Notes: a model not told the origin generated them from the letters alone. A stretch of DNA of 64,000 nucleotides from Burkholderia humptydooensis (GCF_001513745.1 NZ_CP013380.1:3224001-3288000), one strand, 5' to 3'. Positions 50,100 to 59,513 are shown, counted from the first letter of the stretch. Program-made: numbers and translations.

Positions 50100-50315
50100 A
50101 TGAACAAACTGATCGCCGCTCTGGTCGCTGGTCTCTTCGCAACGGCTGCTTTCGCGCAAGCTTCGGCTCCGGCCGCTGCTTCGGCTCCGGCTGAGAAGGC
50201 TGAAGCTGCTTCGGCACCGGCTAAGAAGGCCCACAAGAAGCACCACGCCAAGAAGCATGCGAAGAAGGCGAAGGAAGCCAGCGCCGCTGAAGCCCCGGCT
50301 GCCGCTTCGAACTAA
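50100..50315 (+). CDS. Small exported Ala/Lys/His-rich protein
   Basis: 71 residues, ATG at 50100 after GAGGA. A signal peptide (MNKLIAALVAGLFATAAFA) precedes a low-complexity mature part rich in Ala, Pro, Ser and then Lys/His (KKAHKKHHAKKHAKKAKE). It resembles the acid-shock type small basic periplasmic proteins (Asr-like) in composition only; that may be convergence. Third positions use more T and A than the neighbours, as often in highly expressed small genes. A palindrome GTTAATTAAC lies 20 bp before the start and a strong terminator follows. Confidence 0.8.
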   Translation: MNKLIAALVAGLFATAAFAQASAPAAASAPAEKAEAASAPAKKAHKKHHAKKHAKKAKEASAAEAPAAASN

Positions 50316-50373
50316 GTAAGCAATTTGTAAAACGCAGTCAAGAACAAGCTGTTGCCGTTCTTACGGCGTTACA

Positions 50374-50408
50374 AGGCAGATCACCGCGAGGCGATCTGCC
50401 TTTTTCTT
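50374..50408 (+). terminator. Intrinsic terminator of the small exported protein gene
   Basis: AGGCAGATC (50374-50382) pairs with GATCTGCCT (50393-50401), followed by TTTTTCTTT. Confidence 0.85.
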
Positions 50409-50507
50409 TGCGTCGCCGTTTGCCCGCCTCGCGCCGCGCCCGATGTGCGCGCGACGCCGCGCTTCGCGTACCATGCGGGTCTCGAATTCCCGATAGGAGC
50501 CCTAGCC

Positions 50508-51017
50508 GTGCGATTTTCCCCGCGCCCTTCACTCGCCCGACTCGTGCGAGCCGCCGTCCTTCCGGTCGCGCTCGCGCTCGCCGCGGGCGGCATGCATGCC
50601 GCGTCCGCGCAAACCGCGCAGTTGCCGCCCGGCGCGAAGCAGCCGGGCGAATTCCCGCGCGTGAAGCTGCGCGCCGGCATGTACGTGATCGATGCGGCCG
50701 TCGCGGCGAACGACGCCGATCGCGAGCAGGGTCTCATGTACCGTTCGCAGCTCGCGCCGAACGAAGGGATGCTGTTCGTGTTCAACGAGAACGCCGTCCA
50801 TTGCTTCTGGATGAAGAACACGCTGATCCCGCTGTCGATCGCGTTCATCCGCGCGGACGGCACGATCACCGACATCGACGAGATGAAGGCCGAGACGACC
50901 GACAATCACTGTCCGCGCAACAACGGCGTCTATGCGCTCGAGATGAGCAAAGGCTGGTTCGCCGCGAAGGGCGTCAAGCCCGGAATGAGGATCGACGGGC
51001 TGCCGAAGCCGCAGTGA
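50508..51017 (+). CDS. DUF192 family exported protein
   Basis: 169 residues from a GTG at 50508 with GGAG 8 nt upstream. The signal peptide spans about residues 1-35 ([18 protein letters not shown]). The DUF192 core has [38 protein letters not shown] and [20 protein letters not shown]. The family is small, beta-rich and of unknown activity, usually secreted or periplasmic. It ends at an intrinsic terminator before fusA. Confidence 0.85.
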   Translation: MRFSPRPSLARLVRAAVLPVALALAAGGMHAASAQTAQLPPGAKQPGEFPRVKLRAGMYVIDAAVAANDADREQGLMYRSQLAPNEGMLFVFNENAVHCFWMKNTLIPLSIAFIRADGTITDIDEMKAETTDNHCPRNNGVYALEMSKGWFAAKGVKPGMRIDGLPKPQ

Positions 51018-51071
51018 CGCACCGCGCGGGCGATCGATGCACGCTGCCCGCCCCGCTCGCCTCCGTCCGAC

Positions 51072-51097
51072 AAGCCGGCCGCGCGCCGGCTTTTTTT
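51072..51097 (+). terminator. Intrinsic terminator of the DUF192 gene
   Basis: AAGCCGGC (51072-51079) pairs with GCCGGCTT (51085-51092) around CGCGC, with a run of seven T. Confidence 0.88.
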
Positions 51098-51291
51098 GCG
51101 CGCCGTTTTCGTGCGCGGCCGGCGCGACGGAACGAGCCGAACACGCCCGCCACGGTGCAGGACTTGATTGCCGATCCATCGCCCGCATCTGCAAAAGCCT
51201 CGAGCAAGCGCTATCCTTTAAGTCTCGAAAGAGCGACGGCGCCGGCCGCACCGGCCGGGCCGTTTTCGTCCAGAACCATCAGGAGGTTCAC

Positions 51292-53406
51292 GTGCCCCGC
51301 AAAACCCCCATCGAGCGCTATCGCAATATCGGGATCAGCGCTCACATCGACGCCGGCAAGACCACGACGACCGAGCGCATCCTCTTTTATACCGGCGTGA
51401 GCCACAAGATCGGCGAGGTTCACGACGGCGCGGCCACGATGGACTGGATGGAACAGGAGCAGGAGCGCGGCATCACGATCACGTCCGCGGCGACGACCGC
51501 GTTCTGGAAAGGCATGGCCGGCAATTATCCGGAGCATCGGATCAACATCATCGATACCCCTGGCCACGTCGACTTCACGATTGAAGTAGAACGCTCGATG
51601 CGCGTGCTCGACGGCGCGTGCATGGTCTACGACTCGGTGGGCGGCGTGCAGCCGCAGTCCGAAACGGTGTGGCGCCAGGCGAACAAGTACAAGGTGCCGC
51701 GCATCGCGTTCGTCAACAAGATGGACCGCGTCGGCGCCGATTTCTTCCGCGTGCAGCGGCAGATCGGCGAGCGCCTGAAGGGGGTTGCCGTGCCGATCCA
51801 GATCCCGGTCGGCGCGGAAGAGCACTTCCAGGGCGTCGTCGACCTCGTGAAGATGAAGGCCATCGTCTGGGACGACGAGAGCCAGGGCGTGAAGTTCACG
51901 TACGAGGACATCCCGGCGAACCTCGTCGACATCGCGCACGAGTGGCGCGAGAAGATGGTCGAGGCCGCCGCCGAAGCCAGCGAGGAACTGCTCGAGAAGT
52001 ACCTGACCGATCACAACTCGCTCACCGAGGACGAGATCAAGGCCGCGCTGCGCAAGCGCACGATCGCCAACGAGATCGTGCCGATGCTCTGCGGCAGCGC
52101 GTTCAAGAACAAGGGCGTGCAGGCGATGCTCGACGCGGTGATCGACTATCTGCCGTCGCCCGCCGATGTGCCCGCGATCCTCGGCCACACGCTCGACGAC
52201 CAGCAGGCGGAACGTCATCCGAGCGACGACGAGCCGTTCTCCGCGCTCGCGTTCAAGATCATGACCGACCCGTTCGTCGGCCAGTTGATCTTCTTCCGCG
52301 TGTACTCGGGCGTCGTCGAATCGGGCGATACGCTGCTCAACGCGACGAAGGACAAGAAGGAGCGGCTCGGCCGGATCCTGCAGATGCACGCGAACGAGCG
52401 CAAGGAAATCAAGGAGGTGCGCGCGGGCGACATCGCGGCCGCGGTCGGTCTGAAGGAAGCGACGACGGGCGACACGCTGTGCGATCCCGCGAAGCCGATC
52501 ATCCTCGAGAAGATGGAATTCCCCGAGCCCGTGATCTCGCAGGCGGTCGAGCCGAAGACGAAGGCCGACCAGGAAAAGATGGGGCTCGCGCTGAACCGTC
52601 TCGCGCAGGAGGACCCGTCGTTCCGCGTGCAGACCGACGAGGAATCCGGCCAGACGATCATCTCCGGGATGGGCGAGCTGCACCTCGAAATCATCGTCGA
52701 CCGGATGAAGCGCGAATTCGGCGTCGAGGCGACGGTCGGCAAGCCGCAGGTCGCGTATCGCGAGACGGTGCGCACGGTGGCCGACGACGTCGAGGGCAAG
52801 TTCGTCAAGCAGTCGGGCGGCCGCGGCCAGTACGGCCACGCGGTGATCAAGCTCGAGCCGAACCCCGGCAAGGGCTACGAGTTCCTCGACGAGATCAAGG
52901 GCGGCGTGATTCCGCGCGAGTTCATCCCGGCGGTCAACAAGGGCATCGAGGAGACGCTCAAGAGCGGCGTGCTCGCGGGCTACCCCGTCGTCGACGTGAA
53001 GGTGCATCTGACGTTCGGCTCGTATCACGACGTCGACTCGAACGAAAACGCGTTCCGCATGGCCGGCTCGATGGCGTTCAAGGAAGCGATGCGCCGCGCG
53101 AAGCCGGTGCTGCTCGAGCCGATGATGGCGGTCGAGGTCGAGACGCCCGAGGACTTCATGGGCAACGTGATGGGCGACCTGTCGAGCCGGCGCGGCATCG
53201 TGCAGGGGATGGAGGACATCGCGGGCGGCGGCGGCAAGCTCGTGCGCGCCGAAGTGCCGCTTGCCGAGATGTTCGGCTATTCGACGTCGCTGCGCTCAGC
53301 GACGCAAGGCCGCGCGACCTATACGATGGAGTTCAAGCACTACGCGGAAACGCCGTCGAACGTGTCGGAAGCGGTCATCAACGCGAAGCAGGTCGGGCGC
53401 GGCTGA
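51292..53406 (+). CDS. fusA: Translation elongation factor G (copy outside a str operon)
   Basis: 704 residues from a GTG at 51292 with a textbook AGGAGG 5 nt upstream. The GTPase has P-loop [24 protein letters not shown] and NKMD; domains II to V follow ([28 protein letters not shown]). It catalyses ribosomal translocation. No rpsL, rpsG or tuf flanks it, so this is a stand-alone second-type copy. Burkholderia species often carry two fusA genes. It has its own terminator. Confidence 0.93.
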   Translation: MPRKTPIERYRNIGISAHIDAGKTTTTERILFYTGVSHKIGEVHDGAATMDWMEQEQERGITITSAATTAFWKGMAGNYPEHRINIIDTPGHVDFTIEVERSMRVLDGACMVYDSVGGVQPQSETVWRQANKYKVPRIAFVNKMDRVGADFFRVQRQIGERLKGVAVPIQIPVGAEEHFQGVVDLVKMKAIVWDDESQGVKFTYEDIPANLVDIAHEWREKMVEAAAEASEELLEKYLTDHNSLTEDEIKAALRKRTIANEIVPMLCGSAFKNKGVQAMLDAVIDYLPSPADVPAILGHTLDDQQAERHPSDDEPFSALAFKIMTDPFVGQLIFFRVYSGVVESGDTLLNATKDKKERLGRILQMHANERKEIKEVRAGDIAAAVGLKEATTGDTLCDPAKPIILEKMEFPEPVISQAVEPKTKADQEKMGLALNRLAQEDPSFRVQTDEESGQTIISGMGELHLEIIVDRMKREFGVEATVGKPQVAYRETVRTVADDVEGKFVKQSGGRGQYGHAVIKLEPNPGKGYEFLDEIKGGVIPREFIPAVNKGIEETLKSGVLAGYPVVDVKVHLTFGSYHDVDSNENAFRMAGSMAFKEAMRRAKPVLLEPMMAVEVETPEDFMGNVMGDLSSRRGIVQGMEDIAGGGGKLVRAEVPLAEMFGYSTSLRSATQGRATYTMEFKHYAETPSNVSEAVINAKQVGRG

Positions 53407-53462
53407 ACGGCGCGGCATCCGATGCCGCGCGGCCCGCGGCGCCGCCCGATCGATGAAAGCGA

Positions 53463-53490
53463 GCCCGTCCGGAAACGGACGGGCTTTTTT
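53463..53490 (+). terminator. Intrinsic terminator of fusA
   Basis: GCCCGTCC (53463-53470) pairs with GGACGGGC (53477-53484) around GGAAAC, then six T. Confidence 0.9.
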
Positions 53491-54215
53491 GCTGTGCGCA
53501 TCGCCCGGACATCGGCGAAGCCACGGCGAGGCGTTCGCGGCCGCCGCGTCATGACGATCGGCTTCGCCGTCACGCTCGGCATCGCGCGGACCGCGTGCTC
53601 GCTGCGCGAGCGTTTCGCCACGTTTCACGACATCGGCGGCACGCTTGGCGCACCGAGTCCGCAGCGTTGCCGCTCGTGCCGGCGCGCATGCGCGCCTCAC
53701 GGCTTCGTCGCACGCCGGCTGCGTCCGCCGTTCCTGCTCGTCAGGACGAGCAGGCGCATGTCTGCGGTCGGCAGGCTGCCCGGCCGAGTTTCAATACTGA
53801 AACCAAAATCGGCACGCTTGCGATGTTCGCCAAGCAGGCGAGTCATGGGCAGCCGCGCATCAGGGTCCGGCTGTTTCCCCGCGCCGTTCACGGCCGGCTG
53901 ACGCTGATCGACTCGATGGACGACGTGCCGACCTTCCTCCTGACGTTTCATTTCAGAAACGAAACCGCTTCACCGATGTTTCAGCGCTGCGCTAGCAACG
54001 CACTCACGCCTTGCACGACGGGCGCGCGCGGCCAATGGCACGGTTATCGCAAAGAAGGGCTCGCACGGCGGGCCCGCGTACCGATCGACGTTGCCGACTG
54101 GTCACGCGCCAGTTCGAAGACGATCGTCGACTGAAACGGCAACGCATCGTTTGGCCCCTGGGCAACACGCGCATAAAGCCGCACGGCAATAGGAACTGCG
54201 CGCTTTGGGAGGCCA
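53491..54215. other. 725 bp without a convincing gene; GTTTC/GAAAC motifs
   Basis: Open frames here (for example 53595-54134 plus) show no domain, no ribosome binding site and odd composition. A recurring hexamer stands out: GTTTCA-ATAC-TGAAAC at 53788-53803 is a perfect inverted repeat, GTTTC-ATTTCA-GAAAC at 53945-53960 a second with another GAAAC at 53961-53965, and GTTTCA recurs at 53978-53983. This may be the control region for the repeat-protein gene that begins at 54216. Confidence 0.45.
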
Positions 54216-55730
54216 ATGATGCACAAAATGAAACAACCGCTCCACGCGGCGGGACGATGCTATCGCGCGACCTTGCTGGCTGCGGCCGCATTCGCGTGCT
54301 GCTGCGGCTCGTATGCTGTCGCGCAAGAAACCACGCCCACGGGGCCGAGCGCCGTGCAGTCGCGCGACGAAGCGCCATCGTCCGCGCCGTTGCCAGTCGC
54401 GCAGAACGCGATGCCGGCCGGCACGCCGGACGGGTCCGCCGATGCGGACGTCACGATGCCGCTCGCGGAAGTTGCGTCGCCGTGCTCTGCCGATCCGCTC
54501 CCGTGCGGATCCGAGTTCCATCTCGCCGGCGGCGTGGGGGGCAACGGAGAAAGCGGAATCGGAAGCGGCGGCAGCGCGGGCAGCGGCCATGGAAGCGGCG
54601 GCAGCGGAGACGGCGGGAATGCCGCCGTCGGGCCTGCGGGGATCGGCGCCGGCGGGACGACGGGTTCGACCTCTGGCGGCGCGAACGGCACGGGTCGCGG
54701 CAACGGCAACTCCGCCGGCAATGCATCGGGCAGCGCGAGCTCCGGCGGCGGGACGTCGGGCCACGGCAGTTCGGGGGGCGGTGCTTCGGGCGGTGGCACT
54801 TCGGGCGGTGGCACTTCGGGCGGTGGTGCTTCGGGCGGTGGTGCTTCGGGCGGTGGTGCTTCGGGTGGTGGTGCTTCGGGTGGTGGTGCTTCGGGTGGTG
54901 GTGCTTCGGGTGGCGGTGCTTCGGGCGGCGGCACTTCCGGCGGCGGTACTTCCGGTGGCGGCACTTCCGGCGGCGGTACTTCCGGCGGCGGTACTTCCGG
55001 TGGCGGCACTTCCGGCGGCGGCACTTCCGGCGGCGGTACTTCCGGTGGCGGTACTTCCGGTGGCGGTACTTCCGGCGGCGGCACTTCCTCCGGCGGCGGT
55101 ACTTCCGGTGGCGGCACTTCCGGCGGCGGTACTTCCGGCGGCGGTACTTCCGGCGGCGGCACTTCCGGCGGCGGCACTTCCGGCGGCGGCACTTCCGGCG
55201 GCGGCACTTCCGGCGGCGGCACTTCCGGCGGCGGCACTTCCGGCGGCGGCACTTCCGGCGGCGGCACTTCCGGCGGCGGCACTTCCGGCGGCGGCACTTC
55301 CGGCGGCGGTACTTCCGGTGGCGGGCATTCCGGCGGCGGCACCAGTGGCGGCACCAGTGGCGGCAACGGCGGTGGCAATAGCGGCGGCCACGGTAACGGT
55401 AGCGGAAATGGTGGCGGCACCAGTGGCGGTAATGGCGGCGGCAATGGCGGTGGTCACGGCAACGGAAGCGGCGGCAGCAACGGCGACGGTAACGGAGGCC
55501 ATGGCAACGGCGGCGGACACGGAAACGGAAACGGCAGTGGTGGCGGAGGCAACGGTGGCGCCAACGGTGTTGGCAATGGCAATGGCGGCAGCAACGGCGG
55601 CCACGGTAACGGCAATGGTGGCGGCACCAGTGGCGGCAATGGCGGTGGTCACGGCAACGGAAACGGCGGCAGCAATGGCGGCGGTAACGGAGGCCATGGC
55701 AACGGCGGCGGACACGGAAACGGTCGGTGA
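54216..55730 (+). CDS. Exported Gly/Ser/Thr tandem-repeat protein
   Basis: 504 residues. The ATG at 54216 (with a second ATG directly after) follows GGGAGG. Residues of about 5-36 are a signal peptide (YRATLLAAAAFACCCGSYAVAQ). A non-repetitive stretch to about residue 185 includes four Cys, two in SPCSADPLPCGSEFHL. Then come about 38 copies of GGGTS/GGGAS, then a Gly/Asn/His-rich end in which a segment of about 38 residues is duplicated. The repeats are open in all frames, but only this frame has a signal peptide and ribosome binding site. It is probably a surface or secreted glycine-rich structural protein; Thr/Ser could be glycosylated. The function is unknown. Confidence 0.75.
   Translation: MMHKMKQPLHAAGRCYRATLLAAAAFACCCGSYAVAQETTPTGPSAVQSRDEAPSSAPLPVAQNAMPAGTPDGSADADVTMPLAEVASPCSADPLPCGSEFHLAGGVGGNGESGIGSGGSAGSGHGSGGSGDGGNAAVGPAGIGAGGTTGSTSGGANGTGRGNGNSAGNASGSASSGGGTSGHGSSGGGASGGGTSGGGTSGGGASGGGASGGGASGGGASGGGASGGGASGGGASGGGTSGGGTSGGGTSGGGTSGGGTSGGGTSGGGTSGGGTSGGGTSGGGTSGGGTSSGGGTSGGGTSGGGTSGGGTSGGGTSGGGTSGGGTSGGGTSGGGTSGGGTSGGGTSGGGTSGGGTSGGGTSGGGTSGGGHSGGGTSGGTSGGNGGGNSGGHGNGSGNGGGTSGGNGGGNGGGHGNGSGGSNGDGNGGHGNGGGHGNGNGSGGGGNGGANGVGNGNGGSNGGHGNGNGGGTSGGNGGGHGNGNGGSNGGGNGGHGNGGGHGNGR
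54774..55346 (+). repeat. 15-bp tandem repeat array, about 38 units
   Basis: The array runs in units of GGCGGCGGCACTTCC and variants; the first quarter uses GGTGGTGCTTCG-type units, the rest GGCACTTCC-type. One unit near 55080-55097 is 18 bp (an extra TCC), which keeps frame. Homogeneity is highest in the last third, suggesting recent slippage or unequal exchange. Confidence 0.92.
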
Positions 55731-55757
55731 CCCAGCGCGCCGAGCGGCATCGCCGAA

Positions 55758-56105
55758 TCACAGCATGTCGAGCGCGTCTGCTGCGCGGCGCACGGAAGCA
55801 CGCGTCGAGCTGCGCGCGCTCGCATCGCTCGACACAAGATCGAACGCTGCGCGGTTTTCGTGCACGTGATCGATCCGTGCCGCGTAACACACCACAACCG
55901 CGCCAAGCTCGACACGCTCTGTCCAAGCGCCGCGCATCAACGCCGCATCGCGCAATCGCGGAACCTCATCGAGCGGCGAACGCATCGGCAGGCGCGTGTG
56001 ATCGACAGAGCTATGGCGCATCGCCGGCATCCGGCGCGCGGCGAGCGATGGCAGCGGATCGAATTGCGATTCGCGCGACGCGCCGCCCGCAGGTCGCGCA
56101 AGCAA
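55758..56105 (-). pseudogene. Decayed copy of the aldo/keto reductase C-terminus
   Basis: The minus-strand reading aligns with the last 105 or so residues of the intact reductase at 56154-56999. Shared pieces in order are FDPLPSLAARRMPAM (intact FDLLPWLAQRAMPAM), DHTRLPMRSPLDE (DHMRLPKRTALDE), HVHENRAAFDLV (HVRDNRAALDLV) and the terminal LDML. In between the similarity is lost and the charged residues are scrambled. No N-terminal half is seen. It is best explained as a partial tandem duplication that is decaying. Confidence 0.75.
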
Positions 56106-56153
56106 GCCGCTCGCCCGAACCGGCCGCCTTGCCTTGCCGCAGCGCGCGCGGCG

Positions 56154-56999
56154 CTACAGCATGTCGAGCGGCCGCTTGCCGCGCGGCGGCTTGAACTGCG
56201 CGTCGAGCCGCGCGAGCTCGCCTTCGTCGAGCACGAGATCGAGCGCCGCGCGATTGTCGCGCACGTGCTCGACGCTGCCCGCCTTCGGAATAGCCAGCAC
56301 GTTCGGCTGCCCGAGCACCCATGCGAGCGCGACGCGCGGCGGCGACACGCCGCGCTGGCGTGCGATCTCATCGAGCGCCGTGCGCTTCGGCAACCGCATG
56401 TGATCGATCGGGCTGTACGCCATCGCCGGCATCGCGCGTTGCGCGAGCCACGGCAGCAAATCGAACTCCGGGCCGCGACGCACGAGATTGTAGAGAATCT
56501 GGTTCGTCGCGCAGGCGTCGCCGCCCGCTTCGGCGACGAGTTCCTCCATGTCGTCGACGTCGAAATTGCTGACGCCCCAGTGGCGAATCTTGCCCGCGTC
56601 GCGCAGCGCCTCGAAGCCCGCGACCGTCTCCGCGAGCGGAACCGGGCCGCGCCAGTGCAGCAGATACAGATCGACGCGATCGGTGCGCAAGCGCTTCAGC
56701 GTCGCCTCGCACGCGGCGGCGACGCCAGCGCGGCTCGCATGCTGCGGCAGCACCTTGCTCACGACGAACAGCCGGTCGCGCACGCCGGCGAGCGCTTCGC
56801 CGACGAGCGTCTCGGTCGCGCCGTCGCCGTACATCTCCGCGGTATCGATGAGCGTCATGCCGAGATCGACGCCCTCGCGCAGCGCGGCGATCTCGGCCGC
56901 GCGCTTCGCGGGCCACTCGCCCATTTCCCAGGTGCCCTGCCCGAGCTTCGGTATGCGTTCGCCGCCGGGCAGCGCGACGGTTTCGAGCCTGCTGGTCAT
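56154..56999 (-). CDS. Aldo/keto reductase
   Basis: 281 residues from the ATG at 56999 with GAGGAG 5 nt upstream; a GTG at 57014 is possible. The catalytic tetrad is visible: Asp and Tyr in DTAEMYGDG, Lys in VVSKVLP, His in YLLHWRG. NADP-binding IPKAGSVEHVRDN and the barrel strands GVSNFDVDDM and NQILYNL are also present. It reduces an aldehyde or ketone; the substrate is unknown. A decayed duplicate of its C-terminus lies 49 bp downstream of its stop. Confidence 0.88.
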   Translation of the reverse strand: MTSRLETVALPGGERIPKLGQGTWEMGEWPAKRAAEIAALREGVDLGMTLIDTAEMYGDGATETLVGEALAGVRDRLFVVSKVLPQHASRAGVAAACEATLKRLRTDRVDLYLLHWRGPVPLAETVAGFEALRDAGKIRHWGVSNFDVDDMEELVAEAGGDACATNQILYNLVRRGPEFDLLPWLAQRAMPAMAYSPIDHMRLPKRTALDEIARQRGVSPPRVALAWVLGQPNVLAIPKAGSVEHVRDNRAALDLVLDEGELARLDAQFKPPRGKRPLDML

Positions 57000-57166
57000 A
57001 TCGCTCCTCGTCACGTGTGCGGGCGCGGCACGCGCTGCGTGCGGCCCGCGGGTGTTTCGTCAGTGTAACGATTCGACGCGCGCCGGACAGCATGGCGCGC
57101 AAAACCCGGCTATAACCGCGGCGCGCGATGTCTTAGAATGGCCGCACTGTTTTCTACATCCACTCC

Positions 57167-57913
57167 ATGAAGCCATCGACGGAAGACCGCTGGTCCGACC
57201 TGCGCCCCGACCCCGACAACGACACGCCGCTCTATCTGCAACTCGCCCGCAAGCTGGGCGACGCGATCCACGACAACCGCTGGGCCGCGGGCGAAGCGCT
57301 GCCTTCGGAACGGCTGCTCGCGGAATCGCTCGGCGTGTCGCGAATCACCGCGCGCAAGGCGATCGCGCTCCTCGTCGAGCAAGGGCTCATCCGGCGCACG
57401 CAAGGCGCGGGCAACTTCATTCAGCCGCGCTACGAGGATCCGCTGTCGCGACTGTCGAGCTTCAGCGAGATGCTCAAGCGCCGCGGCTTCACGCCGAGCT
57501 CGACGTGGCTGTCGCGCGACATCCAGCCCGCGAATCGTGACGAGGTGATCCAGCTCGGGCTGTCGCCCGCCGCGTCGGTCACGCGCCTGAAGCGCCTGCG
57601 GCTCGCGGACGGCATCGTGATGGCCGTCGAGAACTCGACGTTTCCCGCAACGATCGTTCCCGATCCGCAGGCGATCGGCGATTCGCTGTACAGCTATCTC
57701 GAGCAGCGCGGCACGCCGATCGTGCGCGCGCTGCAGCACTTCCGCGCGGTCAACGCGACCGACGAGATCGCGCGGCAGATGGGCATCGCGCCGCACGACG
57801 CGCTCCTTCTGATCACGCGGATCGGCTTCACGCACGATCAGCGCGCGATCGAGCTGACCGACACATACTGTCGAAACGATTACTACGATTTCGTCGTCGA
57901 ACTGCGCAAGTAG
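57167..57913 (+). CDS. GntR-family regulator with UTRA domain
   Basis: 248 residues. The winged helix in residues 20-85 (PLYLQLARKLGDAI, ALPSERLLAESLGVSRITARKAIALL, EQGLIRRTQGAGNFI) is followed by a UTRA ligand domain (about 95-240), so it belongs to the HutC/NagR-like subfamily that usually senses a sugar phosphate or amino acid derivative. No obvious target operon is beside it; the AKR gene is divergent across 167 bp containing a possible -10 TTAGAAT near 57132. Confidence 0.9.
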   Translation: MKPSTEDRWSDLRPDPDNDTPLYLQLARKLGDAIHDNRWAAGEALPSERLLAESLGVSRITARKAIALLVEQGLIRRTQGAGNFIQPRYEDPLSRLSSFSEMLKRRGFTPSSTWLSRDIQPANRDEVIQLGLSPAASVTRLKRLRLADGIVMAVENSTFPATIVPDPQAIGDSLYSYLEQRGTPIVRALQHFRAVNATDEIARQMGIAPHDALLLITRIGFTHDQRAIELTDTYCRNDYYDFVVELRK

Positions 57914-57927
57914 GCGGCAAGCGCGCG

Positions 57928-59349
57928 TCACGGCAGCCAGCGCGGCGCATCGCGGCCGAATGGCGCGGGGCCGCACGAAAAGCGCGGCGGCGTCGCCGAC
58001 AGCGTCTCCGCATGCCGCACGCCGCGCACCGCGCCGAACGGCGACGCGAGCGCGTCGTCGAGGCAGTCCCGCACGTCGTCGAGCGTCGTGTCGGGCACGC
58101 GCTCGCCACCTTCGACAATGCCGAACGATTGCAGCCAGCGCCCCGTCTGCGCGAGCGACACGCGCACGTGCCAGCTTCCGCCTTCGCGCGCGCGACGCGC
58201 GAGCGCCGTCATCGCGCCGAACGCGGCGAGATAGCCGGTTGCGTGATCGAGCGCCTGACACGGCAGATGCCGCGGCGCGCGCCCGCCCGCTGCCCGCCGC
58301 TCGACCCACGCGATGCCGCTCGCCGACTGCACGAGGCTGTCGAAGCCGCGACGCGACGCCCACGGCCCGTCATAGCCGTATGCGCACACCGATACGCAGA
58401 CGATGCCCGGATGCCGCCGCGCGAGATCATGCGCGCCGAAGCCGCGTGCGTCCAGCGCGCCGGGCCGGTACGACTGCACGAACACGTCGGCTTGCGAGGC
58501 AAGCGCATCGAGCGTCGCGCTACCCTGCGCGTCGCGCAGATCGACGAACGCCGCACGCTTGCCGCGGCCGTTGTCGATCGCGAACGCGGGAATGTTCGGC
58601 AGATGCGGGCTCGTGACGACGAGCGTCTGCGCACCATGCGCGGCGAGCGTGCGCGCCGCGACCGGCCCCGCGATGATCCGCGTCAGATCGAGCACGCGCA
58701 CGCCGGAAAGCGGCTGCCCGGCCGCATGCGGGCCCTCGTCCGCCCCCTCGTCCGCCCCGATCGGCCGCGGCGGCGCATCGCCGGTTCGCTCGATCTCGAC
58801 GAGCGGCCGGCGCGCGAGCGCGCGCGCGTGCTCGTGCGCCTGCCATTCTTCCGGAGACCGAATCAGTGCCGCACACAGGCCCGCATCGGCGAGCGCCGCT
58901 TCCAGCGCGTCGCCGTCCCAGCCGCGCACCGCCGCCGCCACCTGCGCGCGCTCTTCGCCGCAACCGAGCACGTCGAGCGCGCCTCGCAGGTGATGCGGGA
59001 AATTCGCATGCAACTGAATCCACCGCGCGTCGCGCGTCTCGTAGAAGCCGGTGACGGGATGCCTCGGCTCGGGCGGCGCGCGACCGTCGACGCGCAGATA
59101 CCGCTCGCTGCGAAACGCCGCGAGCGCGTGCCGCACCGATACGCGAACCCGCTGCGCGCGAGCCGTCCGCACACGATCGCATTCGGCGGCGGCGAGCCCC
59201 GCCGCCGCGATCGACGCCGCAGCAAGCGTGCCGATTCGATGAACCGACGGCAGGCACGGATCGCCGCCGTCGAGATCGACGCGTTCGAGCGCGGCCGGGT
59301 CGCCGCCCGCGAGATGCCACAGATGCGTCAATGCGTGCCGGGGAGTCAT
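57928..59349 (-). CDS. Family III CoA-transferase (CaiB/BaiF) with atypical domain order
   Basis: 473 residues. The usual N-terminal motif of the family (PLSGVRVLDLTRIIAGP, then GADVIKVE-like, FDSLVQSASG) starts only at residue 213. The part normally found after it (VTGFYETRDARWIQLHANFP and the EEWQAHEHARALARRPLV end) is at residues 98-185. Asp368 in QALDHATGY is the likely catalytic acid. The order therefore looks circularly permuted, or two incomplete copies are fused. It would move CoA between carboxylic acids. It is divergent from the citrate synthase-like gene, so an acyl-CoA or propionate-type pathway is plausible but not shown. Confidence 0.8.
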   Translation of the reverse strand: MTPRHALTHLWHLAGGDPAALERVDLDGGDPCLPSVHRIGTLAAASIAAAGLAAAECDRVRTARAQRVRVSVRHALAAFRSERYLRVDGRAPPEPRHPVTGFYETRDARWIQLHANFPHHLRGALDVLGCGEERAQVAAAVRGWDGDALEAALADAGLCAALIRSPEEWQAHEHARALARRPLVEIERTGDAPPRPIGADEGADEGPHAAGQPLSGVRVLDLTRIIAGPVAARTLAAHGAQTLVVTSPHLPNIPAFAIDNGRGKRAAFVDLRDAQGSATLDALASQADVFVQSYRPGALDARGFGAHDLARRHPGIVCVSVCAYGYDGPWASRRGFDSLVQSASGIAWVERRAAGGRAPRHLPCQALDHATGYLAAFGAMTALARRAREGGSWHVRVSLAQTGRWLQSFGIVEGGERVPDTTLDDVRDCLDDALASPFGAVRGVRHAETLSATPPRFSCGPAPFGRDAPRWLP

Positions 59350-59513
59350 CGCATCGGCCTCGCCGTGGTGAACATTGAAACGAGTCTAGAATGGCGCGCG
59401 GACGCATTCAATCCCGATTGCGAGCCTCCGTGCTCGACGAACGGCCGCCGCGCGAGCGTCGCGCGCGCATCGCCCCGATCGTCCGTCCGCCCTTCGACCG
59501 AGGAACCGCCGCC

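Noticed and set aside
53797..53826. Possible sigma-54 promoter (GGCACG with TTGC)
   Set aside because: The spacing between GG and GC elements is two to three bases short of the required 10-bp separation.
53595..54134. Open frame of 179 codons after fusA
   Set aside because: No recognisable domain, Arg-rich composition of a GC shadow, and no start context; treated as non-coding with regulatory-looking repeats.
54774..55346. Tandem repeats as a possible CRISPR array
   Set aside because: Units are contiguous 15-mers without unique spacers and no cas genes are nearby.
54260..55444. Minus-strand PPPEV-repeat frame opposite the GGGTS gene
   Set aside because: No signal peptide or ribosome site; it is the antisense of a GC-rich 15-bp repeat, which is open in most frames.
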